Program-made: the position numbers and the translations under genes
Shown: positions 7,871 through 17,000 of the stretch, one piece after another
Layout of the letters: every line of letters begins with the position of its first letter
Numbering within the stretch: position 1 is the stretch's first letter
NCBI RefSeq assembly: GCF_000498755.1
Contig: NZ_AXUS01000017.1
Coordinates: 19,481 to 83,480, forward strand
Direction: 5' to 3'
DNA: 64,000 nucleotides
Origin: Clostridioides mangenotii TR
GTDB taxonomy: Bacteria; Bacillota; Clostridia; Peptostreptococcales; Peptostreptococcaceae
The notes under the pieces: generated by a model
Database searches by the model: none
What the model saw: only the letters and a program-made list of their open reading frames with translations
What the model was told of the DNA's origin: nothing

Positions 7871-9163
7871 ATGGAAATATTAAGTCTTGGTGAAAAAATA
7901 AAAAAACTAAGAAAAGAAAAAAACATGACATTAAAAGAACTTGCAGGAGATAGAATAACTGCAGCTCAGATAAGCCATATAGAAAGAGATAAGTCTCATA
8001 CTAGTTATGACTTACTGGAATATTTGAGTGATAAATTAGGAGTTAGCGTTGAATACTTACTAGAAAATAAAGAGATGCAGTCGAAGAAATTGACTGATAA
8101 CCTAATTCTAAAAATTGAAATTTACATAAATAAAGGAAAATTAGCTGAAGCAGAGGAGACTATAGGTAAGACATTAGATATTTGTAAAAAATACGATTTA
8201 GTAGAAAATTACGGTAGATGTAGTTTTTTATTGGCAAATATTAGATTAAAGCAAGAACAATACGATTTGGCGGTTGTAAATTTTGAAAAGGCTTTATATT
8301 TCTTTATAAGAAAGAATGATAAAATTAATATTTTTAACTGTTATTTAAATATAGGCATGGTTTATATGAAACAAAATCTTTACGGAGTTGCAATTACACA
8401 TTTTAATTTCGCTGAGGAATTGATAGCTGAAAATAAATTTGATGATTACAATACTTATAAAGACCTGTACAGTAAAATGGCAATATGTTACATAAAAACA
8501 AATAAGCCAAATAAGTCTTTATTTTATGTAGATAAAGTAAATGAATTGGACTGTAGAAATGGTGTAGATAGCGAAGTGGATTTATTAGTTCTAAAGGCTA
8601 ATAATTTATTTAAATTAGGAAAATTAGAAGAGTCTAAGATTTTATTTAAAAAGGCATTGAAATTATTAGAAGGTGATAATGATAAGAATATACTTGCTGA
8701 TGTATATTTAAATATTTCAGATGTATATACACACCTAGGAAATGTAGATAAAGTTATAGAGTATTCTCAGAGGGCGTATGATATAAAAACAGATTCTGGT
8801 GGCGATCATATGATGGAAGGTTTATTTAAAATAATCTCTGCATATATACAAAAGAGTGACTATACGCTTGCAAAAAAATACTGTAAAATTGCATTGGCTG
8901 CATCAATAAAAAACAAAGATAAAATAAGTGAATACAAGGTATTAAAAAAATATTCTGATATTTGTAGAGAGCAAGGAGAATCTAACTTATCTGTCGAATA
9001 CTTAACAAAGAGTATCGATATAGTATCGTCTCTAGGTGATCGTAAGGTACTTGCTGGAATGTATATAGATATGGGAAAAATATATTCAAATATATCAAAG
9101 GATAGAGAACTTGAATACTATCAAAAAGGACTAGATATGTACAAAGATCTCGAAATTATTTAA
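7871..9163 (+). CDS. XRE-family regulator with TPR domain
   Basis: This 430-residue protein has an N-terminal XRE helix-turn-helix (about residues 7-62; EKIKKLRKEKNMTLKELAG and QISHIERDKSHTSYDLLEYL) followed by about nine tetratricopeptide repeats (about 75-425), with many NLYGVAITHFNFAEEL-like and SVEYLTKSIDI-like helices. The layout matches peptide-sensing RRNPP-type regulators and related clostridial regulators. ATG 7871 is preceded by GAGGTGAT. The gene is flanked on both sides by the TATACATGTATA palindrome, which suggests it controls itself, the divergent lipoprotein gene and yedF. No signal peptide gene for it is visible nearby. Confidence 0.85.
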   Translation: MEILSLGEKIKKLRKEKNMTLKELAGDRITAAQISHIERDKSHTSYDLLEYLSDKLGVSVEYLLENKEMQSKKLTDNLILKIEIYINKGKLAEAEETIGKTLDICKKYDLVENYGRCSFLLANIRLKQEQYDLAVVNFEKALYFFIRKNDKINIFNCYLNIGMVYMKQNLYGVAITHFNFAEELIAENKFDDYNTYKDLYSKMAICYIKTNKPNKSLFYVDKVNELDCRNGVDSEVDLLVLKANNLFKLGKLEESKILFKKALKLLEGDNDKNILADVYLNISDVYTHLGNVDKVIEYSQRAYDIKTDSGGDHMMEGLFKIISAYIQKSDYTLAKKYCKIALAASIKNKDKISEYKVLKKYSDICREQGESNLSVEYLTKSIDIVSSLGDRKVLAGMYIDMGKIYSNISKDRELEYYQKGLDMYKDLEII

Positions 9164-9172
9164 GAAAGATAC

Positions 9173-9190
9173 ATCTATACATGTATAGAT
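9173..9190. promoter_or_regulatory. palindrome, candidate operator (right copy)
   Basis: ATCTATACATGTATAGAT is a perfect 18-bp palindrome 9 bp after the regulator stop codon and about 90 bp before yedF. It shares the 12-bp core with the site at 7686-7699. A terminator role is unlikely because no T-tract follows. Confidence 0.55.
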
Positions 9191-9279
9191 ACAATCTATA
9201 ACACTAAGTTTGTATATATGATACTATTATTATGTATAGAAAAATGTATTTTAAACTTTAATATAGAGGAGATTTTAAC

Positions 9280-9882
9280 ATGAGAGTAGAAGTAGATGCT
9301 AGAGGGTTAGCATGCCCTAAACCAGTTATAAATACTAAAAAAGAGCTAGAAAAATTAAGTGAGGGTATTGTAATTACAACTGTAGATAATAAAATGGCAA
9401 AAGAGAATTTGCTAAAATTGGCAAAATCCCTAAATTTAGAGTCGAATATAGTTAAAGATGAGGAAGATTTGATAACTATAGAGATATCTAAAAATGGAGA
9501 AACTTGTGAATTAGCAGAAGCGATTATTGAAGAAAATGATGATTTAGAAAATAGATGTATATTTATAACTAAAGATTCAATGGGCTCGGGAAATGATGAA
9601 TTAGGACAAGTTCTTATAAAAGGATTCATTTATACTCTTACAGAGACAAAACCATATCCAAAGAGCATACTCCTTGTAAATGGTGGTATAAAATTGAGTA
9701 CAGTAAACGAAGACACGATTGGAAATCTTAAAATCCTTGAAGAAGCAGGGGTTGAAGTCCTTTCATGTGGAACTTGTTTAGATTACTATGACTTAAAAGA
9801 TGGACTTAAAGTTGGAAGTGTGACAAATATGTACAGCATAGTAGAGGCTTTAAAAAATTCATCAAATACTATAACAATATAA
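9280..9882 (+). CDS. yedF: sulfur/selenium-carrier protein YedF (TusA domain plus DsrE-like domain)
   Basis: This 200-residue two-domain protein has an N-terminal TusA/SirA domain with the sulfur-carrier motif LACPKP (Cys12) and a C-terminal DsrE/F-like domain with a CGTC motif (Cys163, Cys166). Proteins of this architecture are annotated as selenium-metabolism protein YedF and occur in selenium-using anaerobes. It would accept persulfide or selenide from a cysteine desulfurase. The ATG has an AGAGGAG ribosome binding site. No in-frame UGA is present. The DUF3343 gene follows 123 bp downstream and the candidate operator lies upstream. Confidence 0.85.
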   Translation: MRVEVDARGLACPKPVINTKKELEKLSEGIVITTVDNKMAKENLLKLAKSLNLESNIVKDEEDLITIEISKNGETCELAEAIIEENDDLENRCIFITKDSMGSGNDELGQVLIKGFIYTLTETKPYPKSILLVNGGIKLSTVNEDTIGNLKILEEAGVEVLSCGTCLDYYDLKDGLKVGSVTNMYSIVEALKNSSNTITI

Positions 9883-10005
9883 ATAAACCATTAAGTATAA
9901 TATACCTATTAAAAAATATATTTTAAAACAAATGAAATAATTAAAAATGGTTATATAAAAATAAAATATTATAGGAAACAATATAATGTCAGAGGGGAAA
10001 TTATT

Positions 10006-10266
10006 ATGAAAGAAATGTATATTGTGTCCTTTAATTCAACTCATCATGCTATAAGATCAGAAAAACTAATAAAAGAGCACGAAGTTACTATCACAATGTT
10101 GCCCACACCAAGAGAAATTTCTGCTAGCTGTGGGCTTTCTGTTAAATTTTTAAAAGATGATTTAGAGATTATAAAAAAAATACTTACAGACAATGAGATT
10201 GATTTTAAAGGAATTTACCACATAGATAAGAAAGAAGATGGAACTAAAGAAGTAAATGAGATTTAA
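10006..10266 (+). CDS. DUF3343 (Se/S carrier-like) protein
   Basis: This 86-residue protein starts with the family-typical MYIVSFNSTHHAIRSEK segment and has a PTPREISASCGLSVKF motif holding the single conserved cysteine (Cys42). DUF3343 proteins are described as putative Se/S carriers and often neighbour YedF or TusA-like genes, as here. The ribosome binding site is AGAGGGG. It probably passes sulfur or selenium between the desulfurase, YedF and an unidentified acceptor; this is inferred from the neighbours. Confidence 0.8.
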   Translation: MKEMYIVSFNSTHHAIRSEKLIKEHEVTITMLPTPREISASCGLSVKFLKDDLEIIKKILTDNEIDFKGIYHIDKKEDGTKEVNEI

Positions 10267-10286
10267 TAGTAGGAGGTAAAATATCT

Positions 10287-10475
10287 ATGCCGATGGATTT
10301 GAAAATAGGTGACATCGTAGAATTAAAAAAACAGCATGCGTGTGGTTGCAAGGAGTTTGAAATAACCAGGATAGGTATGGATATAAAAATTAAATGTATG
10401 AATTGTTCTAGACTCATAATGTTGGATAGAGAGACATTAGAGAAAAGGGTTAAAAAGCTAATTAGAAAAGAATAA
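10287..10475 (+). CDS. DUF951 family small protein
   Basis: This 62-residue protein has a HACGCKEFEI motif and a second C-x2-C pair (KCMNCSR), giving a possible zinc ribbon. DUF951 proteins are widespread in Firmicutes near ribosome or partition genes; their function is unknown. The start is ATG 10287, 10 bp after an AGGAGGT site; a second in-frame ATG at 10293 is less well spaced. It lies 20 bp after the DUF3343 gene, so the two are probably cotranscribed. Confidence 0.85.
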   Translation: MPMDLKIGDIVELKKQHACGCKEFEITRIGMDIKIKCMNCSRLIMLDRETLEKRVKKLIRKE

Positions 10476-10593
10476 TAATCTAGCATACAATTATAACTTA
10501 AAATATAAATCATTTAGATTTTATCAGCTGTGTTCTATTGTATGAAAAATAGTTTCTTCAAAATGAAGAAGCATTTTCATGGGGGTGCTTTAA

Positions 10594-11799
10594 ATGGCAG
10601 TACAATTTGCAAAAAGAATGCAAGGATTAAAAGGATCAGAAATTCGTGAACTTTTGAAGCTTACTCAACAGCCTCAAATCATATCTTTCGCTGGCGGAAT
10701 GCCTGCTCCAGAGATGTTCCCTGTAGAGGAAATGAAGAAAGTTTCAGTTGCAGTTCTAGAGGAAAATGGTAGGGCAGCAATGCAGTACACTACAACTGAA
10801 GGATATGAACCTTTAAGGGAGAAAATTGCTCAAAGAATGAATGATAAAAATCAAACTAATGTGGACAAAGATGACATACTAATTACTAGTGGTTCACAAC
10901 AGGGACTTGATTTCGCAGGAAAGGTATTCATCGATGAAGGTGATGTAATACTATGTGAGAGCCCATCGTACATCGGAGCTATCAATGCTTTTAAATCTTA
11001 TCAACCTAATTTTATAGATGTCCCAACTGATGGTGGGGGAATGATTATGGAAGAATTAGATAAGATACTAGCTACAACTGATAGAGTCAAAATGGTTTAT
11101 GTAATACCAGATTTCCAAAATCCTACAGGAAGAACTTGGTCTTTAGAAAGACGTAAAAAGTTTATGGAAATAATAAATAAATATGAAATACCTGTTTTAG
11201 AAGACAACCCATACGGAGAATTAAGATTTGAGGGAGAGTCATTACCTTCTCTTAAAGCTCTAGATACTAAAGGACTTGTAATATTTTTAGGAACTTTCTC
11301 TAAAATATTCTGTCCAGGATACAGATTAGGATGGACTTGTGCTTCTGAGGAAATACTTTCTAAGTTTAACTTTGCTAAGCAAGGTGCAGACTTACAGGCT
11401 TCTACTATATCACAGATGGAAGTATCTAAATTTATGGACATGTACAGCCTAGATAAGCATGTCGAAAGTATTAAGGAAGTTTATGTTAAGCGTAGAAATG
11501 TAATGCTAAAAACTATGCAAGATGAATTCCCTGAAGGCATTGAATTTACACATCCTGAGGGAGGATTATTTACTTGGGTTGAATTACCTAGTCATTTAAA
11601 TGCAAGAGAAATACTTCCTAAATGTCTAGAAAAAAATGTTGCCTATGTTGCAGGAGGAGGATTCTTCCCAAATGGTGGCAGAGAAAATACTTTTAGACTT
11701 AACTACTCTAATATGCCTGAAGATAAGATTAAACTAGGAATAAAAAGTATTGGAGAAGTACTTAGAGAAGCTGTGCAATTAGCAGGAGCTACAAAATAA
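10594..11799 (+). CDS. PLP-dependent class I/II aminotransferase (2-aminoadipate/aromatic aminotransferase-like)
   Basis: This 401-residue fold type I aminotransferase has NPTG at 176-179, the cofactor aspartate region in LEDNPYGEL (Asp204) and the Schiff-base lysine in GTFSKIFCPGYRLGW (K237). The family includes 2-aminoadipate, kynurenine and branched-chain or aromatic aminotransferases, so substrate preference cannot be read from sequence alone. There is no N-terminal GntR-type DNA-binding domain. The ribosome binding site is GGGGGTG. The gene ends 12 bp before a strong terminator. Confidence 0.9.
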   Translation: MAVQFAKRMQGLKGSEIRELLKLTQQPQIISFAGGMPAPEMFPVEEMKKVSVAVLEENGRAAMQYTTTEGYEPLREKIAQRMNDKNQTNVDKDDILITSGSQQGLDFAGKVFIDEGDVILCESPSYIGAINAFKSYQPNFIDVPTDGGGMIMEELDKILATTDRVKMVYVIPDFQNPTGRTWSLERRKKFMEIINKYEIPVLEDNPYGELRFEGESLPSLKALDTKGLVIFLGTFSKIFCPGYRLGWTCASEEILSKFNFAKQGADLQASTISQMEVSKFMDMYSLDKHVESIKEVYVKRRNVMLKTMQDEFPEGIEFTHPEGGLFTWVELPSHLNAREILPKCLEKNVAYVAGGGFFPNGGRENTFRLNYSNMPEDKIKLGIKSIGEVLREAVQLAGATK

Positions 11800-11811
11800 T
11801 AAGAGATTAAC

Positions 11812-11857
11812 AAAAAAGACATTATATGTGAATATATTAACATAAAATGTCTTTTTT
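11812..11857 (+). terminator. Rho-independent terminator after the aminotransferase
   Basis: A 12-bp stem (AAAAAAGACATT with AATGTCTTTTTT) with a further TATG/CATA pairing above it and a run of six T. The A-rich left arm makes it able to work in both directions. Confidence 0.85.
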
Positions 11858-11921
11858 ACATTAAATAATTAAAGAAGGTTGTTTTTAGTAAATACTAAAC
11901 AAATTATAAAATTATCAGATT

Positions 11922-11976
11922 AAAAAGAAAAATGACTACATCCAAATATAAGTTGATGTTAGTCATTTTTCTTTTT
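11922..11976. repeat. long A+T-rich hairpin
   Basis: Perfect 16-bp arms (11922-11937 and 11961-11976) extend by ACATC/GATGT to about 21 bp. It has terminator shape with T5 at the 3' side, but no gene lies between it and the terminator at 11812-11857, so it is probably left over from a lost gene or serves the CWB2 relic region. Confidence 0.7.
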
Positions 11977-12061
11977 AATAAGGATAACTGGACAAGGTAA
12001 ATATGAGAAGGCAGGTTTAATTATAATGAAGTAAGGAGTTTGACATGAAACTTAACTGATA

Positions 12062-12331
12062 ATACAAAGACATGATGGACCAGATAGACACGAAACTAAT
12101 GCAAAGATAATAGAGAGTTTCTATACAGCTAAAGAATTAAATAATGCATATGTAGTTAAAAACGGAATAGTAAAATATGATGATTTAATAGGTGCACTAG
12201 TTGTTGGGTATTGGGTGCTAAGAATAATTCTCCAGTAGTTACTGTAGGTCAAAACTTGAGCAATGGACTAAAATCAGTTTTATTATCTAAATGTTTGCTA
12301 TATAACAAAAGTAGGTGGAAATGAAAATTAA
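12062..12331 (+). pseudogene. frameshifted CWB2 (cell wall-binding repeat 2) fragment 1
   Basis: One frame reads GPDRHETNAKIIES and continues to YDDLIGALVVG. A shift near 12208 is needed to read on as VLGAKNNSPVVTVGQNL and SNGLKSVLLSK, and a second shift gives KVGGNEN. These are hallmark motifs of CWB2 domains (DRyeTN, ALSVG-lAAK-spIvLV, tkvGG) of clostridial S-layer and cell wall proteins. There is no start codon, signal peptide or complete domain set. I read it as the decayed remnant of a surface-protein gene. Confidence 0.75.
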
Positions 12332-12409
12332 AGTGCTTTTGATTAGCTTATAGAGCTATTAGAGATGTAGTTTTAATTAACCACTTAAATTAAAATATAC
12401 TCGGATACT

Positions 12410-12450
12410 AAAAAGATAGGACTTTCAAAATTGAGAGCCCTATCTTTTTT
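12410..12450. terminator. bidirectional terminator between CWB2 fragment 1 and the LOG gene
   Basis: An 11-bp stem (AAAAAGATAGG with CCTATCTTTTT) plus an inner CTTTC/GAGAG helix, with T-runs on both strands. It lies 11 bp beyond the end of the minus-strand LOG gene and can also end plus-strand transcription. Confidence 0.8.
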
Positions 12451-12460
12451 AAAAATTATT

Positions 12461-13021
12461 TTAATATGTCCTAACTAATGGAGCTTCGTAGCTTTCAATA
12501 AAGTCGCTGATTTCTTCAAATGAATCAGTAAAAAGTATTTTTTCTCTATCAGATTTAGATAAGAATCCTTCTGATACCATTAAATCGTACTGAGAAGCAA
12601 GTAAATCGTAATATCCATTTACATTAAATAGTATACAGGGATTAGAATGTTGTCCAAGTCTTCCCCAACAAATAACTTCTGTTATCTCTTCAAGAGTTCC
12701 AGGTCCTCCGGGAAGTGCTATATAACAATCAGATAATGAAATCATCTTAGCTTTCCTTTCATGCATTGTATCTACAGTATGTAGCTCAGTTAAACCTTGA
12801 TGAGCGATTTCTCTATCTATAAGAAATTTAGGCATTACTCCAATGACAGGGCTTCCATTTTCTAAAACTTTATCTGCAATTAAGCCCATAAGCCCTACAT
12901 TACCCCCTCCGTAAACTAGAGTATTATCATTATTAGAAATCCAGTTGGCCAACTCAATAGCATTATCAGTATATATGTTATTATTTCCTGCATTCGCGCC
13001 ACAATAAACAGCTATATTCAT
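12461..13021 (-). CDS. LOG-family protein (cytokinin-type riboside 5'-monophosphate phosphoribohydrolase)
   Basis: This is a Rossmann-fold protein of 186 residues from the preferred start at 13021. It has the glycine-rich YGGGNVGLMG segment and the LOG signature PGGPGTLEE (about residues 104-112). The family cleaves nucleoside 5'-monophosphates to base and ribose 5-phosphate and was once annotated as lysine decarboxylase. I prefer ATG 13021 because the GAAAGG site is 10 bp upstream; an in-frame ATG at 13030 is too close to it. The gene sits on the opposite strand between two CWB2 fragments, so it may have been inserted there. Confidence 0.88.
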   Translation of the reverse strand: MNIAVYCGANAGNNNIYTDNAIELANWISNNDNTLVYGGGNVGLMGLIADKVLENGSPVIGVMPKFLIDREIAHQGLTELHTVDTMHERKAKMISLSDCYIALPGGPGTLEEITEVICWGRLGQHSNPCILFNVNGYYDLLASQYDLMVSEGFLSKSDREKILFTDSFEEISDFIESYEAPLVRTY

Positions 13022-13173
13022 ATTTATCATTCCTTTCTGATTGCAGTTTGATATAGAGTAACATATTTTCTGTTGAAAAACAATGTTAAATGAATAGTGT
13101 AGGCACTATTAGAATATTATAAAAAACACCTTTCTTTTATTCTCAATATAATAAAATATTAATGTTGATTTGT

Positions 13174-13301
13174 TCACCTGTAATAACAGTTGGAAGTAAT
13201 TTCAGTGATGGTCAAAAGAAAGCCCTTTCGAATAAGAATTTGCCAAAGTAACTAAAATCGGAGGAAATGGTAATGAAAAAGCCTTTGTAGAACTTTTTTG
13301 A
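13174..13301 (+). pseudogene. frameshifted CWB2 fragment 2
   Basis: The frame from 13174 reads SPVITVGSNFSDGQKKALSN. A shift near 13247 continues it as VTKIGGNGNEKAFVELF, then a stop. It aligns with the second half of fragment 1 (SPVVTVGQNLSNGLKSVLLS, KVGGNEN), so both derive from CWB2 repeats. No start or full domain remains. Confidence 0.72.
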
Positions 13302-14044
13302 GACATTACTTTATTAAATAAAAGATGTCATCCTGTGGTAAATCTTATACTTTAGTTATTGGAATCTATCTTATTTATATTAAAGACCCTTATATTAGAA
13401 TAAAAGATTATTATTTTTGGAAAGGTCTTAAAATCGCACTTTACTACAAAAAAGCAGCATTTCACAACATTTATAGTAAAACTTTATGAAACTTATGATA
13501 TTATTTTAGACAACGATTCGGAAGAATATAGATATATTAAAATATAAGTTTAAGTTAGGGAACTCTACAAATTATGGGGATAAAAGGTAGAGAATACCAG
13601 GGGAATTTTAGATACGGGTTGTAAATATAAGTAAGATTAAAAAAAGGAAATAAATGTGATTTGCTATATATATCAATATAACAAGTCACATTTATTTCCT
13701 TTTTATTTATATAAACGCTATATATAATGAAGGAAAAATTAAAAATATATGGGATATTATTTTATTAAAACATTGATATCATGCGTGTGTACAATGTAGA
13801 AAAAGGTAAAATTAGCTAAGAATTTGAAAGATATATATGTTTTGAAAAAAATAGGGTTTAAATTCGTAAAAGTGTAAATAATACTTATTATACGTGTAAA
13901 ATACTGTAAAAATAGAATTTAAGGACATACTTTACAAAGAAAATAAAATATTTATTGAAAAGTACTTGACAATATGATAAAATTATTAGATGTGTTAGAA
14001 TGAACTTTTGTTTTATTTTTAATTATATGAGAGGTGAAAAGTGA
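13302..14044. other. gene-poor region upstream of rpoB
   Basis: No intact gene is visible. A short frame at about 13459-13546 (ending DIILDNDSEEYRYIKI) follows other broken frames and may be another gene remnant of unknown origin. A perfect 19-bp hairpin lies at 13641-13704. The rpoB leader begins somewhere after it; a TTGACA hexamer at 13966-13971 could be a -35 box, but I see no well-spaced -10. Confidence 0.5.
13641..13704. repeat. perfect 19-bp inverted repeat
   Basis: Arms 13641-13659 and 13686-13704 are exact reverse complements (AAAAAGGAAATAAATGTGA) around a 26-nt loop, with A5 on the left and T5 on the right. It looks like a strong bidirectional terminator insulating rpoB from the decayed island. 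Confidence 0.8.
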
Positions 14045-17000
14045 ATGCCACATCCTGTCACAATAGGTAAAAGAACGCGAATGAGCTTTTCCAAAATTAA
14101 GGAAATAGCTGATGTGCCAAATCTTATAGAGATTCAAGTGGATTCCTATAAGTGGTTTTTAAAAGAAGGTCTAAAAGAAGTATTTGAAGATATATCACCA
14201 ATAGAAGATTACACTGGAAATCTTATATTGGAATTTGTTGACTACTCTTTAGACGAAAAACCTAAGTACGATATAGAAGAATGTAAAGAGAGAGATGCTA
14301 CATATTGTGCGCCTCTAAAGGTTAAGGTAAGACTTATTAATAAGGAAACCGGAGAAATAAAAGAACAAGAAGTCTTTATGGGAGATTTCCCTCTTATGAC
14401 TAACAAAGGTACTTTCATAATAAATGGTGCTGAGAGGGTTATAGTAAGTCAATTGGTTAGATCTCCAGGAGTATATTATGCAGACGAGAGAGATAAAAAC
14501 GGTAAGAGACTTATATCTTCTACTGTAATTCCAAATAGAGGTGCGTGGTTAGAGTATGAAACTGACTCTAACGATGTAATATCTGTAAGGGTTGATAGAA
14601 CAAGAAAACAACCAGTGACAGTATTACTTAGAGCTCTAGGAATAGGTTCGGACTCTGAGATAATAGATCTATTAGGTGAAGACGAGAGACTTATCGCTAC
14701 TCTTGAGAAAGATAGTACAAGTACTGTTGAAGAAGGGTTAGTTGAAATCTACAAAAAATTAAGACCAGGAGAGCCACCAACTGTTGAAAGTGCATCTTCA
14801 CTACTTAAATCATTATTCTTTGATCCAAAGAGATACGATTTAGCAAAAGTAGGTAGGTATAAATTCAACAAGAAGTTATCTCTATGCTACAGAATTATGA
14901 ACAGAATATCGGCTGAAGATGTTATACATCCAGAAACAGGTGAAGTATACGTTAAAGCTGGAGAAAAGATCCCTTATGAGGTTGCCAAAGACATACAAAA
15001 TTCAGGTATTAACGTGGTGACTATTTTACTTGATGGGGATAAAAATGTTAAGGTCACTGGTAACAATTTCGTAGATATCAAATCGCATATTAAATTTGAC
15101 ATAGATGAATTAAATATCAAAGAGAAGGTACATTATCCAACTCTTAAAGAAATATTAGACAGCTATACAGATGAAGAAGAAATAAAAGAAGCTTTAAAAC
15201 TAAGATCAAAAGAATTAGTTCCTAAACACATACTGTTAGACGATATAATAGCTTCAATAGATTACGAATTCAACTTATTCTACGATGTAGGTAATATAGA
15301 TGATATAGACCACCTAGGTAACAGAAGAATAAGATCTGTAGGCGAATTGTTACAAAATCAAGTTAGAATTGGTTTTTCAAGAATGGAAAGAGTTATAAAA
15401 GAGAGAATGACTGTACAGGATATGGAAGCTATAACGCCACAAGCGTTAGTTAACATAAGACCTGTATCAGCTGCAATAAAAGAGTTCTTTGGTAGTTCTC
15501 AGTTATCTCAGTTCATGGATCAAACAAATCCACTGTCTGAGCTTACTCATAAGAGAAGATTGTCAGCCCTAGGGCCTGGTGGTCTATCAAGAGAGAGAGC
15601 TGGGTTTGAGGTGCGTGATGTTCACCACTCTCATTACGGAAGAATGTGTCCTATAGAGACTCCAGAGGGGCCAAATATAGGGCTTATAAACTCACTTGGT
15701 ACTTACGCTAAAATCAATGAATTTGGTTTTATCGAGTCACCATACAGAAAATATGATAAAGAGGCAAAGACAGTTACTCATGAAATACACTACTTAACTG
15801 CGGATGAAGAAGATTTATTCGTTAGAGCCCAAGCAAATGAGACTCTAACTGACGATAATCAATTTGTAAACAGTAGAGTCGTTTGTAGAACTATAAATGG
15901 TGCTGTTGAACTTGTGTCTGAAGATAAAGTTGATTATATGGATATATCTCCTAAGCAAGTTGTATCAGTTGCGACTGCAATGATACCTTTCTTAGAAAAC
16001 GATGACGCCAACCGTGCCCTTATGGGATCAAACATGCAGCGTCAAGCAGTGCCGCTAGTTAGAAGAGAGGCACCGATCATTGGTACTGGTATAGAGTACA
16101 GAGCAGCTAAAGACTCAGGAGCCGTTGTTGTTGCTAAAAACCCTGGTGTAGCTGAGAGAGTAACAGCTGATGAGATAGTTATAAAGAGAGAAGATGGAAA
16201 CAGAGATAGATACAATCTTCTTAAATTTAAACGTTCAAACTCTGGTACTTGTGTAAATCAAACTCCTATTGTAGACAAGGGGGAACAAATTCTAGCAGGA
16301 GATGTTATAGCTGATGGACCAGCGACAGATCTTGGAGAAGTTGCTCTTGGAAGAAACTGCTTTATAGCGTTTATGACATGGGAAGGTTACAACTACGAGG
16401 ATGCCATATTAATAAATGAAAGATTAGTTAAAGAAGATAGATTGTCTACAATTCATATAGAAGAATATGAGTGTGAGGCTAGAGATACAAAACTAGGGCC
16501 TGAAGAGATCACTAGAGATATACCAAATGTAGGGGACAGTGCAATTAAGAACCTAGATGAAAGAGGAATAATCAGAATAGGTGCTGAAGTTGATTCAGGA
16601 GATATACTAGTTGGTAAAGTTACTCCAAAAGGAGAGACTGAGCTTACTGCCGAAGAAAGACTTTTAAGAGCTATATTCGGTGAGAAGGCAAGAGAAGTTA
16701 GAGATACATCTTTAACTGTTCCTCATGGTGAGTCAGGAATAATAGTAGATATTAAACTATTCACTAGAGAAAATGGAGACGATCTATCTCCAGGAGTAAA
16801 TGAACTTGTTAGATGTTATATAGCTAAGAAGAGAAAGATAAAAGTAGGAGACAAGATGGCTGGTCGTCATGGTAATAAAGGGGTTATCTCTAGAGTATTA
16901 CCTGAAGAAGATATGCCATTTATGGAGGATGGAACTCCTATGGATATAGTTCTTAATCCACAAGGTATACCATCACGTATGAATATCGGTCAGGTTCTTG

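Noticed and set aside
9280..10266. Selenocysteine codons in yedF or the DUF3343 gene
   Set aside because: Both frames are complete without in-frame UGA, and no SECIS-like hairpin could be argued for.
12050..13301. Insertion sequence in the island upstream of rpoB
   Set aside because: No transposase frame, terminal inverted repeats or target duplications are visible; the hairpins are better explained as terminators or relics.
13966..14001. Promoter for rpoB at TTGACA 13966
   Set aside because: The nearest -10-like hexamers give spacings of 14 or 24 nt, so I list it only as a possible -35 in the region note.
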